DNA from: JACQXM01 sp964569425
GTDB taxonomy: Bacteria; Planctomycetota; Phycisphaerae; UBA1845
Assembly (NCBI GenBank): GCA_964569425.1
Contig: CAZMVD010000025.1
Coordinates: 1 to 40,066 of the forward strand
Length of the DNA: 40,066 nt
Direction of reading: 5' to 3'
The notes below the pieces were generated by a model. It saw nothing but the letters and a program-made list of their open reading frames with translations, did not search any database and had not been told where the DNA came from. Numbering within the stretch: position 1 is the stretch's first letter; each line of letters begins with the position of its first letter. Shown in pieces: positions 1 to 8,034 of this stretch. The position numbers were made by a program, and so were the translations under genes.

Positions 1-1477
1 CCTGGTTGCTGATGCCGAGGTCCGGCAGCGTGGCCATGTTGGTGAGGTTGAACGCATTGGTGTTGATGCTGTTCTGGAAGTTGAACCGGGTGGTACCGGT
101 GACCGTTGCGCCCGCCAGGGTGGTCCCCTGAGAACCCAGGTCACTAATCGTAATCGTCGGAATGTTGGCCAACGCCGCCGAAACCGTGACGGCCGCGGCG
201 AAGTTAAATGTCGCCCGGAGCTCATCGTCCCCTGAGATTCCGTCGACGCTGTCGCCGGACTGCAACGACGGTAGGCTGGTGCCCGTGGGCGCGTTGAACA
301 CCAACGGTGCCAAGAAAAGGTCTCGACCCGCTGTGCCTACGAGGGCGTCCTGATTCAGCGTCAAGTTAAAGGTCGGCGGTGGAATGGGGAGACAAGTGTC
401 CAGGGCTTCGTTGCACGTTTCGTCTACGCTACAGGGATTGCTGCCGGATACGCAATCTCCATCAACACATAGCTCCTGCCCGTTGCAAAAGGCCGCGTCG
501 TCGCAGTCGGCATCTGTAGTACATGGCGCCGCTTCGCATTGGCCGGTAACATAATTGCACACCTGGTCCGTGGGACAGGCATCAATGGACTGGCATGCCC
601 CGGTTACGCCATCGCAGAAGTCGTTGGTACAGGCAACGCCGTCATCGCAGATTACCGGGACAAACGTGCAGGACTGGCCCAGGCACTCGTCGTCCGTGCA
701 CGGGTTCCCGTCGTTGCAGTCGAGATCGGTGAAGCATTCAACGACAGCCAGCGTGACGACATCCTGGCTTTGTTCCAGCGTAATCAAATTGGTTACGTTC
801 AGCGTGAACACGTAGTTTCCCGCAGGCACGAGCGGCAGGAGGGTATAGGCCGTTTCAGGCTTGGCAGCATTAGCAATAACGACCCATCCGCTTCCCAGGG
901 GGCGTGATTCGACCGTCCACTGGTACCAAAGATCATCCTGCGCGTAGCCTGCCTGTGCCGCTGCGCCGTTGAGGGCGTTTTGGCCCCAGGTTCCCGGTTC
1001 GCCGCTGTAATAAGACGTCCCCGGCGCGGGGACGACAATAGGAACCAATTCCCCTGCTTCCACCAAGATCCCACCAAGTTGGCCGGTGAAGGCGTCCAAG
1101 AATGCAGTCATGTCTGCCAGGTCGAGATCACCGTCGACGTCGAAATCGAACACATCGCAAGCCGGCGGGATGGGTAGCTGCGGTCCGGAGTAACTCCAAC
1201 AAATGCGCGCGGCGTAGTAGTCGAGTAGGTCGACATCGCCGTCGCCGTCAAAATCGCCAAGAACGCCCGAAGTTTGCGCAAAGCGATCGGAACGAACGAT
1301 CTGTCCCATTGACCGAGTGAAGAATATCGCGTGGTCGAAAGTGGCTGGTTGTTCAACGACCCGGAGGCGGAGCGATTCAGCCGAAACGGGTGAAGCGTCC
1401 ATCGGGCAGGCAGGCGTTGTCAGAAAAAAGGAGAAACAGAACGCAAGCAGCGGATTCAAGTTGCGCAGGCAATGCAT
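1..1477 (-). CDS. Secreted dockerin / Cys-rich repeat protein, C-terminus beyond window
   Basis: Open frame from ATG at 1477 running off the left edge; 492 residues are visible. A GGAGGTG ribosome site lies about 6 bases before the ATG. Residues 1-25 form a signal peptide. Residues 74-131 hold a two-repeat dockerin-type Ca-binding module (DFDGDGDVDLLDYY and DFDVDGDLDLADM). Residues 248-362 are a Cys-rich stretch with repeated DCxDGxPCTxDxC-like units, similar to planctomycete and myxobacterial surface proteins. Residues 369-492 begin with an S-layer or hemolysin-like pattern (GTAGRDLF, then SGDSVDGISGDDEL). It is probably exported and attached to the cell surface or shed. The dockerin is near the N-terminus, whereas planctomycete proteins usually carry it at the C-terminus. 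Substrate and exact role are unknown. Confidence 0.85.
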   Translation of the reverse strand, partial: MHCLRNLNPLLAFCFSFFLTTPACPMDASPVSAESLRLRVVEQPATFDHAIFFTRSMGQIVRSDRFAQTSGVLGDFDGDGDVDLLDYYAARICWSYSGPQLPIPPACDVFDFDVDGDLDLADMTAFLDAFTGQLGGILVEAGELVPIVVPAPGTSYYSGEPGTWGQNALNGAAAQAGYAQDDLWYQWTVESRPLGSGWVVIANAAKPETAYTLLPLVPAGNYVFTLNVTNLITLEQSQDVVTLAVVECFTDLDCNDGNPCTDDECLGQSCTFVPVICDDGVACTNDFCDGVTGACQSIDACPTDQVCNYVTGQCEAAPCTTDADCDDAAFCNGQELCVDGDCVSGSNPCSVDETCNEALDTCLPIPPPTFNLTLNQDALVGTAGRDLFLAPLVFNAPTGTSLPSLQSGDSVDGISGDDELRATFNFAAAVTVSAALANIPTITISDLGSQGTTLAGATVTGTTRFNFQNSINTNAFNLTNMATLPDLGISNQ

Positions 1478-1842
1478 GACGTCACCTCCAGCTGGGGTCG
1501 GGAATTGTCGGGCCGTCATTCGACGGACATTAGGCTGTCGCAGCGGACATTATGGCAGAAGTACTACTCATACTGCAAGTAAATTAGTCTCGTTTTCGGG
1601 TATTCGACAATTGTCTAACTCGATGCGGGTCTCGATTGATCGCCTATCTGCATCGCTTGCGCACCTCTCGTGCCTTGGCGCGGACCGGAGTCGACTGAAT
1701 GTTGCCGGTGTAGGCCTCGAACGACCGGGTTTATCGTTGCCGGCGTCGGGGTCGGCTCGACCGCGGCGGATTGCCCGGGTAGAGTGCGTCCATCTTGTTT
1801 CATCGGGCGGATCCCAATCGTTGGGCGACAAGGACGGGCTTC
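1478..1842. other. Divergent intergenic region
   Basis: About 365 bases between the divergently read dockerin gene and the YkgJ-like gene. The stretch 1555-1620 is clearly richer in A and T than its surroundings, as expected for promoters. It contains a perfect 10-base palindrome GACAATTGTC at 1606-1615 that could be an operator. Two near-identical words, GACGGACATTA and GCGGACATTA, occur at about 1520-1556. I could not assign a confident -35/-10 pair, and no coding region is evident. Confidence 0.4.
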
Positions 1843-2265
1843 ATGGGCAGGGAGAAGTGGTACGCCGAAGGGCTGAAGTTTTCGTGCACGCAATGCGGCA
1901 ACTGCTGCAGCGGGGACCCGGGGTACGTCTGGGCGACGAAAGAGGAAATCGCCAGGATCGCGGCGTTCCTGGGTCGAACCGATGGCTGGTTGGATAGGGA
2001 GCACCTGCGGCGAGTGGGTTTGCGATTCAGCCTGACCGAAAAGCCCGGCGGTGACTGCGTTTTTCTGAAGCGCGAAAACGGCAAGGCGATGTGCGGCATT
2101 TACCCGGTCCGCCCCCTGCAATGCCGCACCTGGCCGTTCTGGAACGAAATCCTGGAATCGCCGGAGGCGTGGGCCCAAACCCACCGCAAGTGCCCGGGGA
2201 TGAACACCGGGCGGCATTACGACTACGTACAAATCGAAACGATCCGCACGCAGAAGAAGTGGTAG
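1843..2265 (+). CDS. YkgJ family cysteine-cluster protein
   Basis: Encodes 140 residues starting MGREKWYAEG. The N-terminal motif CTQCGNCCSG, followed by CVF, CGIYPVRPLQCRTWPFW and a late KCPG, is the cysteine pattern of the YkgJ/UPF0153 family, thought to chelate zinc or an iron-sulfur cluster. The conserved RPLQCRxWPFW block makes the family call secure; the biochemical role is not established. The same frame opens earlier at 1795, but the added residues do not resemble the family, and AAGGACGG lies upstream of 1843. A heptamer repeat array begins six bases after the stop codon. Confidence 0.85.
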   Translation: MGREKWYAEGLKFSCTQCGNCCSGDPGYVWATKEEIARIAAFLGRTDGWLDREHLRRVGLRFSLTEKPGGDCVFLKRENGKAMCGIYPVRPLQCRTWPFWNEILESPEAWAQTHRKCPGMNTGRHYDYVQIETIRTQKKW

Positions 2266-2270
2266 GGGGC

Positions 2271-2326
2271 TTGCTTATTGCGGATTGCGGATTGCGGATT
2301 GCGGATTGCGGATCGCGGATTGCGGA
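2271..2326. repeat. Heptamer tandem array, unit TTGCGGA
   Basis: Seven consecutive 7-base units run from 2278 to 2326: five TTGCGGA, one TCGCGGA, one TTGCGGA, preceded by a degenerate TTGCTTA at 2271-2277. The array starts six bases after the stop of the YkgJ gene. It belongs to a family of period-7 arrays found at five intergenic places in this window. No hairpin is formed by the unit itself. Confidence 0.9.
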
Positions 2327-2651
2327 GCAGGGGCGGGAACGAGGTGGCCCCGGTGCATGACCTGATGTGAAGCGAGTCGAGGGTCCGTAAATCTCAAATC
2401 TCAGATTTCAGGTCATCCGCATATCACCACACGATTGGGCGGGGCTTGTGAGCGTTGGCGACCTGAATGAAACAGGCAAGACACTGACGCTGCGCCGCGG
2501 TTCGCGCGGGCGGAAAGTCGGTGCCATACTCTGGCAGTCGGTTCCGCCGCGCTGACTGATAGGCACGCAGCGCCGCATCTCGTATCATATCCGGTTTGAC
2601 ACTCGCCAGGTGACGGGCGCGGCGCCAAGGGGTACAAGCAGGGTCTGCAAG
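2327..2651. other. Spacer with small heptamer remnant, upstream of ABC genes
   Basis: Non-coding space before the ABC transporter genes. A second short period-7 remnant lies at 2389-2409 (AAATCTC, AAATCTC, AGATTTC). The rest shows no gene or clear promoter; reading frames over it on the minus strand are shadows of the ABC gene. Confidence 0.5.
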
Positions 2652-3557
2652 ATGGATGCGGTCATCATCGAGGGACTGATCAAGGGTTACGGTCGCCGCC
2701 GCGCGGTGGACGGGCTCACGCTGGCCGTGCCGGAGGGGAGCCTGTTCGGGTTTCTGGGCCCCAACGGCTCCGGCAAAACCACCGCGATTCGTGTGCTCAT
2801 GGGCATGTTGCGCGCCGATGGCGGCGGTGCGCGGGTCTTCGGGTGCGATTGCTGGCGGGAGAGCCCGCGGATCAAGCGCGACGTGGGCTACCTGCCGGGA
2901 GATCTGCGGCTCTATCCGTGGCTCTCGGCGCGGACGGCGCTGCGAATGAGCGGGCGCATTCGGGGGGTGGATGTGCAGGGTTTCGGTGCCACGCTGGCCG
3001 AGTCGTTTGCGCTCGATCCGCTGGTGCGGGTGCGGAACATGTCGCACGGGATGCGGCAGAAGCTGGGGCTGATTCTGGCGCTGGCACACCGGCCGCGGCT
3101 GCTGATTCTCGATGAACCGACCACGGCGCTCGATCCGCTGGTGCAGCAGACGCTGTACGGGCATCTGCGGGCGCTGCGCGCCGCGGGGCACACGGTGTTC
3201 TTTTCCAGCCACACCCTGGGCGAGGTGGAGCAGCTTTGCGATCGCGTGGCGATCCTGCGCGACGGACGTCTGACGGCGCTGGAAACGCTGGAAGCGCTGC
3301 GTTCGCGCGCCAGGCGGCTGGTCGTGCTGCGTTGGGGGAATCGCGCCAATGATCTGGATCATCGGGCGCCCGACTGTCTGCGGGTGGTGGAACGCCGTGG
3401 GGCGGAATGGGAGTGCCTGCTCGAAGGACCGGCCGCCGAGCTCGTGCGTTGGGCGGCGACAGCACCGCTGGACGACCTGACCATCGGAAAGCCTGATCTG
3501 GCGACGCTGTTTCACGAGTACTACGGCCGGAAGTGGCTGGAGTCGACGGCGAGCTGA
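2652..3557 (+). CDS. ABC transporter ATP-binding protein
   Basis: About 301 residues starting MDAVIIEGLIKGYG. It shows Walker A GPNGSGKTT, a divergent signature MSHGMRQKL in place of LSGGQ, Walker B LLILDEPTTALD and the switch histidine in SSHTLGEVE. This is the CcmA/DRA-type ATPase of ABC-2 exporters, and the C-terminal 80 residues form the usual variable tail. A GTG 14 codons earlier (2610) keeps the frame, but ATG at 2652 fits the family N-terminus. The permease follows after 88 bases on the same strand, so the two should form one export or resistance system. The substrate cannot be told from sequence. Confidence 0.9.
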   Translation: MDAVIIEGLIKGYGRRRAVDGLTLAVPEGSLFGFLGPNGSGKTTAIRVLMGMLRADGGGARVFGCDCWRESPRIKRDVGYLPGDLRLYPWLSARTALRMSGRIRGVDVQGFGATLAESFALDPLVRVRNMSHGMRQKLGLILALAHRPRLLILDEPTTALDPLVQQTLYGHLRALRAAGHTVFFSSHTLGEVEQLCDRVAILRDGRLTALETLEALRSRARRLVVLRWGNRANDLDHRAPDCLRVVERRGAEWECLLEGPAAELVRWAATAPLDDLTIGKPDLATLFHEYYGRKWLESTAS

Positions 3558-3645
3558 AGTTTGATTTCGGAGGCCGGTGCCAAGCCGCTGTCATTGAACG
3601 ATCTGCCGGCATCGGTGGGGCGGCGGGAGCTGCGGAGCGCGTGAA

Positions 3646-4455
3646 TTGAACATCGGGCTGATGCACAAGTCGTTGCGGGAGACCTGGGTGCTCACCTTGC
3701 TGTGCGCGGCGGCGCTGGGTGTGTTTGAGAATGCGTTCGCGGGCATGATCCCGATTTTCGAGGAGCAGCTCGTTGAGATGTGGATGCAGCTTCCGTTCAT
3801 TCGCACGGTGATCAGCGCCATTCTGGGGACCGACGTGGGGGAGACCATTGCGCCGAAACTGCTTTCCTCCATGGGGTGGATGCACCCGATCGCACTGATC
3901 GTCGTGTGGATGCACGCCATTCTCTTTGGGACCCGCATTCCGGCGGGGGAGATTGACCGCGGGACGGTGGACACGTTGATGAGTTTGCCGGTTTCGCGTG
4001 CCCGAATTTACGTTTGCGATTCGCTTGTGGGGTTGGCCTGCGGAATGTTCGTCCTGACCTGCGGGTGGATCGGTCACGTGGCGGCGGCGGTTCCCCGGGG
4101 GCCGGCGGGCTCCAGTTGGCCGATGGCGATGGTGCTGGTGAATCTGTTCTTCCTCTATGCGAGCGTGGCCGGCGCTGCGTATCTTTGCTCGACGATGAGC
4201 CGGCGACGCGGGCGGGCCATCGGGATGGTGGTCGGGTTTGTGCTCGCGTCGTTCTTCGTGCATTCCCTGGCGGCATTCAACGAGACGGCGCGGAGCGTCG
4301 CCGCGCTGAGCATCGTGCATCATTACCAGCCGTTTGTGATCTTCCGCGACGGGGTGTGGCCGTGGGGCGATCTGGCGGTGCTGGGCGGCTTCGCGGTGGC
4401 GTGCTGGACGCTGGGCGCTGTGGTTTTCATGCGGCGCGACATTCGGACGGTGTGA
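3646..4455 (+). CDS. ABC-2 type transporter permease
   Basis: About 269 residues with several hydrophobic segments: WVLTLLCAAALGVF near the N-terminus, HPIALIVVWMHAILF in the middle, then LVGLACGMFVLTCGW, MAMVLVNLFFLYASVAG, AIGMVVGFVLASFFV and a last one near the end. The GEIDRGTVDTLMSLPVSR block between the second and third segments is characteristic of ABC-2 permeases, where it couples to the ATPase. TTG at 3646 is preferred because GGAG lies 8 bases upstream; ATG at 3661 has no ribosome site. Works with the ATPase just upstream. Only three bases separate its stop from a heptamer array. Confidence 0.85.
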   Translation: MNIGLMHKSLRETWVLTLLCAAALGVFENAFAGMIPIFEEQLVEMWMQLPFIRTVISAILGTDVGETIAPKLLSSMGWMHPIALIVVWMHAILFGTRIPAGEIDRGTVDTLMSLPVSRARIYVCDSLVGLACGMFVLTCGWIGHVAAAVPRGPAGSSWPMAMVLVNLFFLYASVAGAAYLCSTMSRRRGRAIGMVVGFVLASFFVHSLAAFNETARSVAALSIVHHYQPFVIFRDGVWPWGDLAVLGGFAVACWTLGAVVFMRRDIRTV

Positions 4456-4458
4456 GGG

Positions 4459-4507
4459 GAATCGTGAATGGCGAATCAAGAATGTCGAATCAAGAATGTC
4501 GAATGGT
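4459..4507. repeat. Heptamer array between convergent stop codons
   Basis: Seven units in exact 7-base register, all starting GAAT: GAATCGT, GAATGGC, GAATCAA, GAATGTC, GAATCAA, GAATGTC, GAATGGT. It fills the entire gap between the stop of the permease (4455) and the stop of the convergent YchF-like gene (4507), sharing one base with the latter. Confidence 0.9.
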
Positions 4508-5571
4508 CAGGCGCTGGAGAGAATGTTGAGAATGTCGCCGTCGGCGACGACGTAGGTCTTTCCTTCCTTGCGGACTTTGCCGGCGGCGCGGGCACCTTTC
4601 ATGTCGTGGTGGGCGACGAGGTCGTCGTAGGCGACGGTCTCGGCGCGGATGAATCCGTGAGCGAGGTCGGTGTGGATTTTCGCGGCGGCGGCGACGGCGG
4701 TGTCGCCGTGATGGATGGTCCAGGCGCGGACCTCGTCGGGCCCCATGGTCAGGAAGGAGATGAGCCCGGCGGCGGCGTAGCAACTGCGGATCAGGCGGTC
4801 GCGCGCCGGGGATTCCAGCCCGAGGTCCTTAAGAAAGGCGGGGCGGTCGGCGGGATCGAGGGCGGCGATTTCCGCCTCGATGGACGCGCTCAGGCTCAGT
4901 GAGGCACGGATGTGCGGCAGATCCAGCCCGGCGGTTTCAGCCGCCTGGTCGTCGGACACGTTCTGGACACAAACCACCGGCTTTTCCGTCAGAAACGCGA
5001 AACTGGCGACCGTGCGCCGGTCTTCTTCGGTGACCAGTACCTCGGCGAGCGGCTGATTGGATTCCAGCGCCTCGCGGCAGCGAAGCAGCAGGGCGTGCTC
5101 GCGTTTCTCGGCATCGTGCGAGCGCGAGGGCTTTTTGAGCGACGCCTCGATTCGGTGCACGCGATTGGTGACGGCGTCGAGATCGGCGAAGATCATCTCG
5201 TCCCACACCGCGTCGAAGTCGGCGCGCGGGTCGATGCGGTCGCAGTACGCGGGGACGGCATCGTTACGGAACGCGCGTACGACGACCACCAGCAGTTCGG
5301 CCTGGCGAATGACGGGGAGGAGGCGGCGCCAATCCTCCTGGCCCTTGGCGTCGGCGAGGGAGCAGCCAGGGACGTCAATAAACTCGAAGGTGGCTTCGGT
5401 CACTTTCTTGGGCTTGTAGAGGTCGACCAGATAGGACAGGCGCGGCTCCGGAACACGAACCATGGCGGGACGCGGCTCGGGAGCGGCGTGGGGGTCGGGC
5501 GAGGTGCCGGTAATGGCCGCGAAGACGGTCGATTTTCCGGAAAAAGGCAGTCCGATGATCGCGGCTTTCAT
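4507..5571 (-). CDS. ychF: YchF-like (Obg family) P-loop NTPase
   Basis: 354 residues starting MKAAIIGLPFSGKST. YchF/OLA1 proteins are ATP-preferring P-loop NTPases that bind ribosomes and respond to oxidative stress. The P-loop reads GLPFSGKST instead of the usual GLPNVGKST. Switch II is FIDVPGC, and the nucleotide-specificity motif is NVSD rather than NKxD, as expected for YchF. The last ~85 residues form the TGS (DUF933) domain ending VVADGDILNIL. A GGAGA site lies 8 bases before the ATG. The gene follows the long greA by 57 bases and may be co-transcribed. The changed P-loop suggests a divergent YchF subgroup, so the symbol marks the family rather than proven equivalence. Confidence 0.85.
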   Translation of the reverse strand: MKAAIIGLPFSGKSTVFAAITGTSPDPHAAPEPRPAMVRVPEPRLSYLVDLYKPKKVTEATFEFIDVPGCSLADAKGQEDWRRLLPVIRQAELLVVVVRAFRNDAVPAYCDRIDPRADFDAVWDEMIFADLDAVTNRVHRIEASLKKPSRSHDAEKREHALLLRCREALESNQPLAEVLVTEEDRRTVASFAFLTEKPVVCVQNVSDDQAAETAGLDLPHIRASLSLSASIEAEIAALDPADRPAFLKDLGLESPARDRLIRSCYAAAGLISFLTMGPDEVRAWTIHHGDTAVAAAAKIHTDLAHGFIRAETVAYDDLVAHHDMKGARAAGKVRKEGKTYVVADGDILNILSSA

Positions 5572-5628
5572 GGTGCGGTCTCCGTACGGGGTGGGCGATC
5601 GGGGGGCGTCGCGGCGGCAACGATTCCG

Positions 5629-7842
5629 TCAAAAATGACGTTCTTGCAGCGCGTTGGCCAGTTCGACCACGCGATACGTTCCCGTGGCGCCGGAATGTTC
5701 GAATTCGATTTCATCGCCGATGCGTTTTCCGAGCACGCGCTGGGCGAGCGGCGCGAGGTAATTGAAGATTCCCTTGTCGACGTCCGCCTCCCAGGGGTCG
5801 AGGAACGTCATTTCGTAGCGGGCGCCATCGGGAATGCGTTCGAGCACCACGCGCGTGCCGATGCCGACGTGATCCGTCGGCACGTCCGCGGCGGTGATGA
5901 CTTTGGCTTTCGCCACTTCCGCATTCATCTGTGCCAGGCGGGCGCGCAGCAGGTCTCGTTCCTCCAGCGCGAACTTGTATTCGGAGTTCTCGCTGAGGTC
6001 TCCGTGTTCGGCGGCGCGACCGATCGCCCGGGAATTCTCCTTCATCTTCACGTTGACGTGGTGTTCGATTTCCTCTTGTTTGCGGGCCAGGCCGGTCTGC
6101 GTAACGAAAATGACGTCTTCGCGCGTCCAGGGTTCGACGGGGCGTTCGGGCTCCGCGGCGGGGAACCGCTGGCGAATCAGCTTGAGGAAGTCTTCGCGGA
6201 CGGAGCGCCCCAGCGTTTCGCTGCGCGTGATCTGGGTACTCAGGGCATGGCCCATGCCGGGTTCGAGTTCCTCCAGGCATTGCCGAAAGCGCTCGTAGCG
6301 CCGCGCGGCCAGCACGGTGCGGGCGCGCCCGCTGAACGTCTTGACCGTTTCGTTGGGGACGCTGTCGCTGCGCCGGCTGTCTTCGAGGGTGCGCAGGATG
6401 CGCGTCAACACGCCGATCGAAGTGGCGATCGGTTCGCCCGGGCCGGTCGGCGGCGCGTCCCACAGCCAGAGAAGGGCCTCGAGGTGGTCCATCGGCGCGG
6501 CCATGATCTTCTCGACCACCGGGGCAAAATCCTTGGCAGTGCAGCCGGCTTCGGTCAACCGGGCGGCGATGCGTGCACTGGAGGACATGGGCATCGCGGG
6601 CAGGAGATTCAAGAGGATGTCCTTCCAATCCGCAGGGCGCGCCTCGGGCAGGCATTCGAGTGCCAGATCAAGGAGCGAATCCGACTCGAGTTGCGCGAAC
6701 AACTTGCTCAGGTTTTCGGCGTTGGCCAGGTATTGAACGGCGTCATCCTTTGTGTCGGTGAGGCCGGCCCACTCGCCGACCCGGGCCGCGGCGAGGCGGA
6801 CCCATCCGGCCGCGGCGGCGCGTTGTTCCGCGAGTTTCTGGGCTCGCGCCTGAAGCTTGGCGTGGCACTGGCGAAGGGTCTCGAGCGACGGCTCGACGCG
6901 GGCGGCGCGGCATTCGCGGACATAACGCTCCACGGCGGAAAACTGGGCGTGCGGCTCGCGGTGGGTATCGAATTCGCGCAGCAACGCTTCGGCCGGCGAG
7001 GTCGGAACGTCGTCATAGGTGATCGTGTAGGGCGAACGACCCGAGATGGTGACGTTGGGATGTCGCTTCAATTCGGTGCGCGCGCGGGTCCACCATTTCT
7101 TCCACCCGGCTTCGCTGAGCACGCCGGGCACGAGAATTCGTTGCAGCTCGTCGCTGTCGATCTTGTTTTCCTGCCGGCGACACAGTTCGACCACCATGTC
7201 GGCGGGTTCGTCTTCCAGTCGCCGCACCAGCGCGTCGGGGGCAAAACGACGAAGAACGCGAAAGTCGGTCGCCGCGGCCGGTTCGTAGTTGTCGGCCAGG
7301 AGCACGGCGCCGAGTGTCTCCTGCCGGTTGCCCAGCGAGATGGTGAACTCCCACGCCGTGCGGTCGATGGCGACGACCCGCGCCGCCACGTTTTCGTCGT
7401 CGCGCGCGGTGAGATGATCGCCCTCTTCCAGGTTCAGGCACACATCGAGCGTGCGAAGCGCGCGACGGACCGGGCGGCCGGACCGCAGGCCCGCTTCGTC
7501 AAGCAGCGCTTCGATCCCTTCCCGATCGGGAAACGCCTGCCGATACATATCCGCCACCTGTTTGCGCAGGGTTTCACTCTCACCGATGGCCAGAAGAAAC
7601 GGGCTGGCCACGCGCAGCATGTCGGCCGGCGTGGAACGGGACGCGATGGTCTCGATGGCCGTCCAGGCCATCGCCTCGGCCTGCTCGGTCCGGCCCAGCC
7701 GCCGGAGTTCGGCCAGCACGACCTGATACTCGGCCAGCCGGGGGACCGGCACCTGGTCGGACTCCACCACTCGCATCCATTCCCGCTCGACGGTGGCTGC
7801 GTTTCCACTGCCGATCAACTGAACCAGAGATTGTGGTTGCAT
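5629..7842 (-). CDS. greA: Long-form GreA transcript cleavage factor
   Basis: 737 residues starting MQPQSLVQLIGSG. Residues from about 576 onward are a complete GreA: a coiled coil with the acidic tip GDLSENSEYKFA, followed by the FKBP-like C-terminal domain (VGIGTRVVLERIPDGARY to the end). GreA rescues backtracked RNA polymerase by stimulating transcript cleavage. The first ~570 residues are a helical region rich in Leu, Ala, Glu and Arg, resembling the TPR-like extension of the ~715-residue chlamydial GreA, another PVC-superphylum member. The frame stays open up to 7989, but those extra residues are Arg/Pro-rich and unlike a protein N-terminus. No strong ribosome site is seen at either start. 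Confidence 0.85.
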   Translation of the reverse strand: MQPQSLVQLIGSGNAATVEREWMRVVESDQVPVPRLAEYQVVLAELRRLGRTEQAEAMAWTAIETIASRSTPADMLRVASPFLLAIGESETLRKQVADMYRQAFPDREGIEALLDEAGLRSGRPVRRALRTLDVCLNLEEGDHLTARDDENVAARVVAIDRTAWEFTISLGNRQETLGAVLLADNYEPAAATDFRVLRRFAPDALVRRLEDEPADMVVELCRRQENKIDSDELQRILVPGVLSEAGWKKWWTRARTELKRHPNVTISGRSPYTITYDDVPTSPAEALLREFDTHREPHAQFSAVERYVRECRAARVEPSLETLRQCHAKLQARAQKLAEQRAAAAGWVRLAAARVGEWAGLTDTKDDAVQYLANAENLSKLFAQLESDSLLDLALECLPEARPADWKDILLNLLPAMPMSSSARIAARLTEAGCTAKDFAPVVEKIMAAPMDHLEALLWLWDAPPTGPGEPIATSIGVLTRILRTLEDSRRSDSVPNETVKTFSGRARTVLAARRYERFRQCLEELEPGMGHALSTQITRSETLGRSVREDFLKLIRQRFPAAEPERPVEPWTREDVIFVTQTGLARKQEEIEHHVNVKMKENSRAIGRAAEHGDLSENSEYKFALEERDLLRARLAQMNAEVAKAKVITAADVPTDHVGIGTRVVLERIPDGARYEMTFLDPWEADVDKGIFNYLAPLAQRVLGKRIGDEIEFEHSGATGTYRVVELANALQERHF

Positions 7843-8034
7843 AGGCGATTCGCGTCTTCGGTTGTCGGTACGCGCCGCGGGGCGCGGCGAAAGACCCGCA
7901 TTATCGCAGCGCGGGCGCGAGTTGTCGAGGGTTGTCTGAAGGAGGTGACGGTGTACGGGGTTCCGACGCCGAAACTGGTGAGCAGGCACGGAACCGATGA
8001 CGGTGAAAGGGGGGTTCCGGCGCGGCGCGCCCGG

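Noticed and set aside
2872..4479. A 535-codon minus-strand frame
   Set aside because: Antisense to the ABC ATPase and permease; Arg/Pro/His-rich translation without domains.
4459..4507. CRISPR array
   Set aside because: Units are 7 bases, with no 25-40 base repeats or spacers; the same holds for the other arrays.
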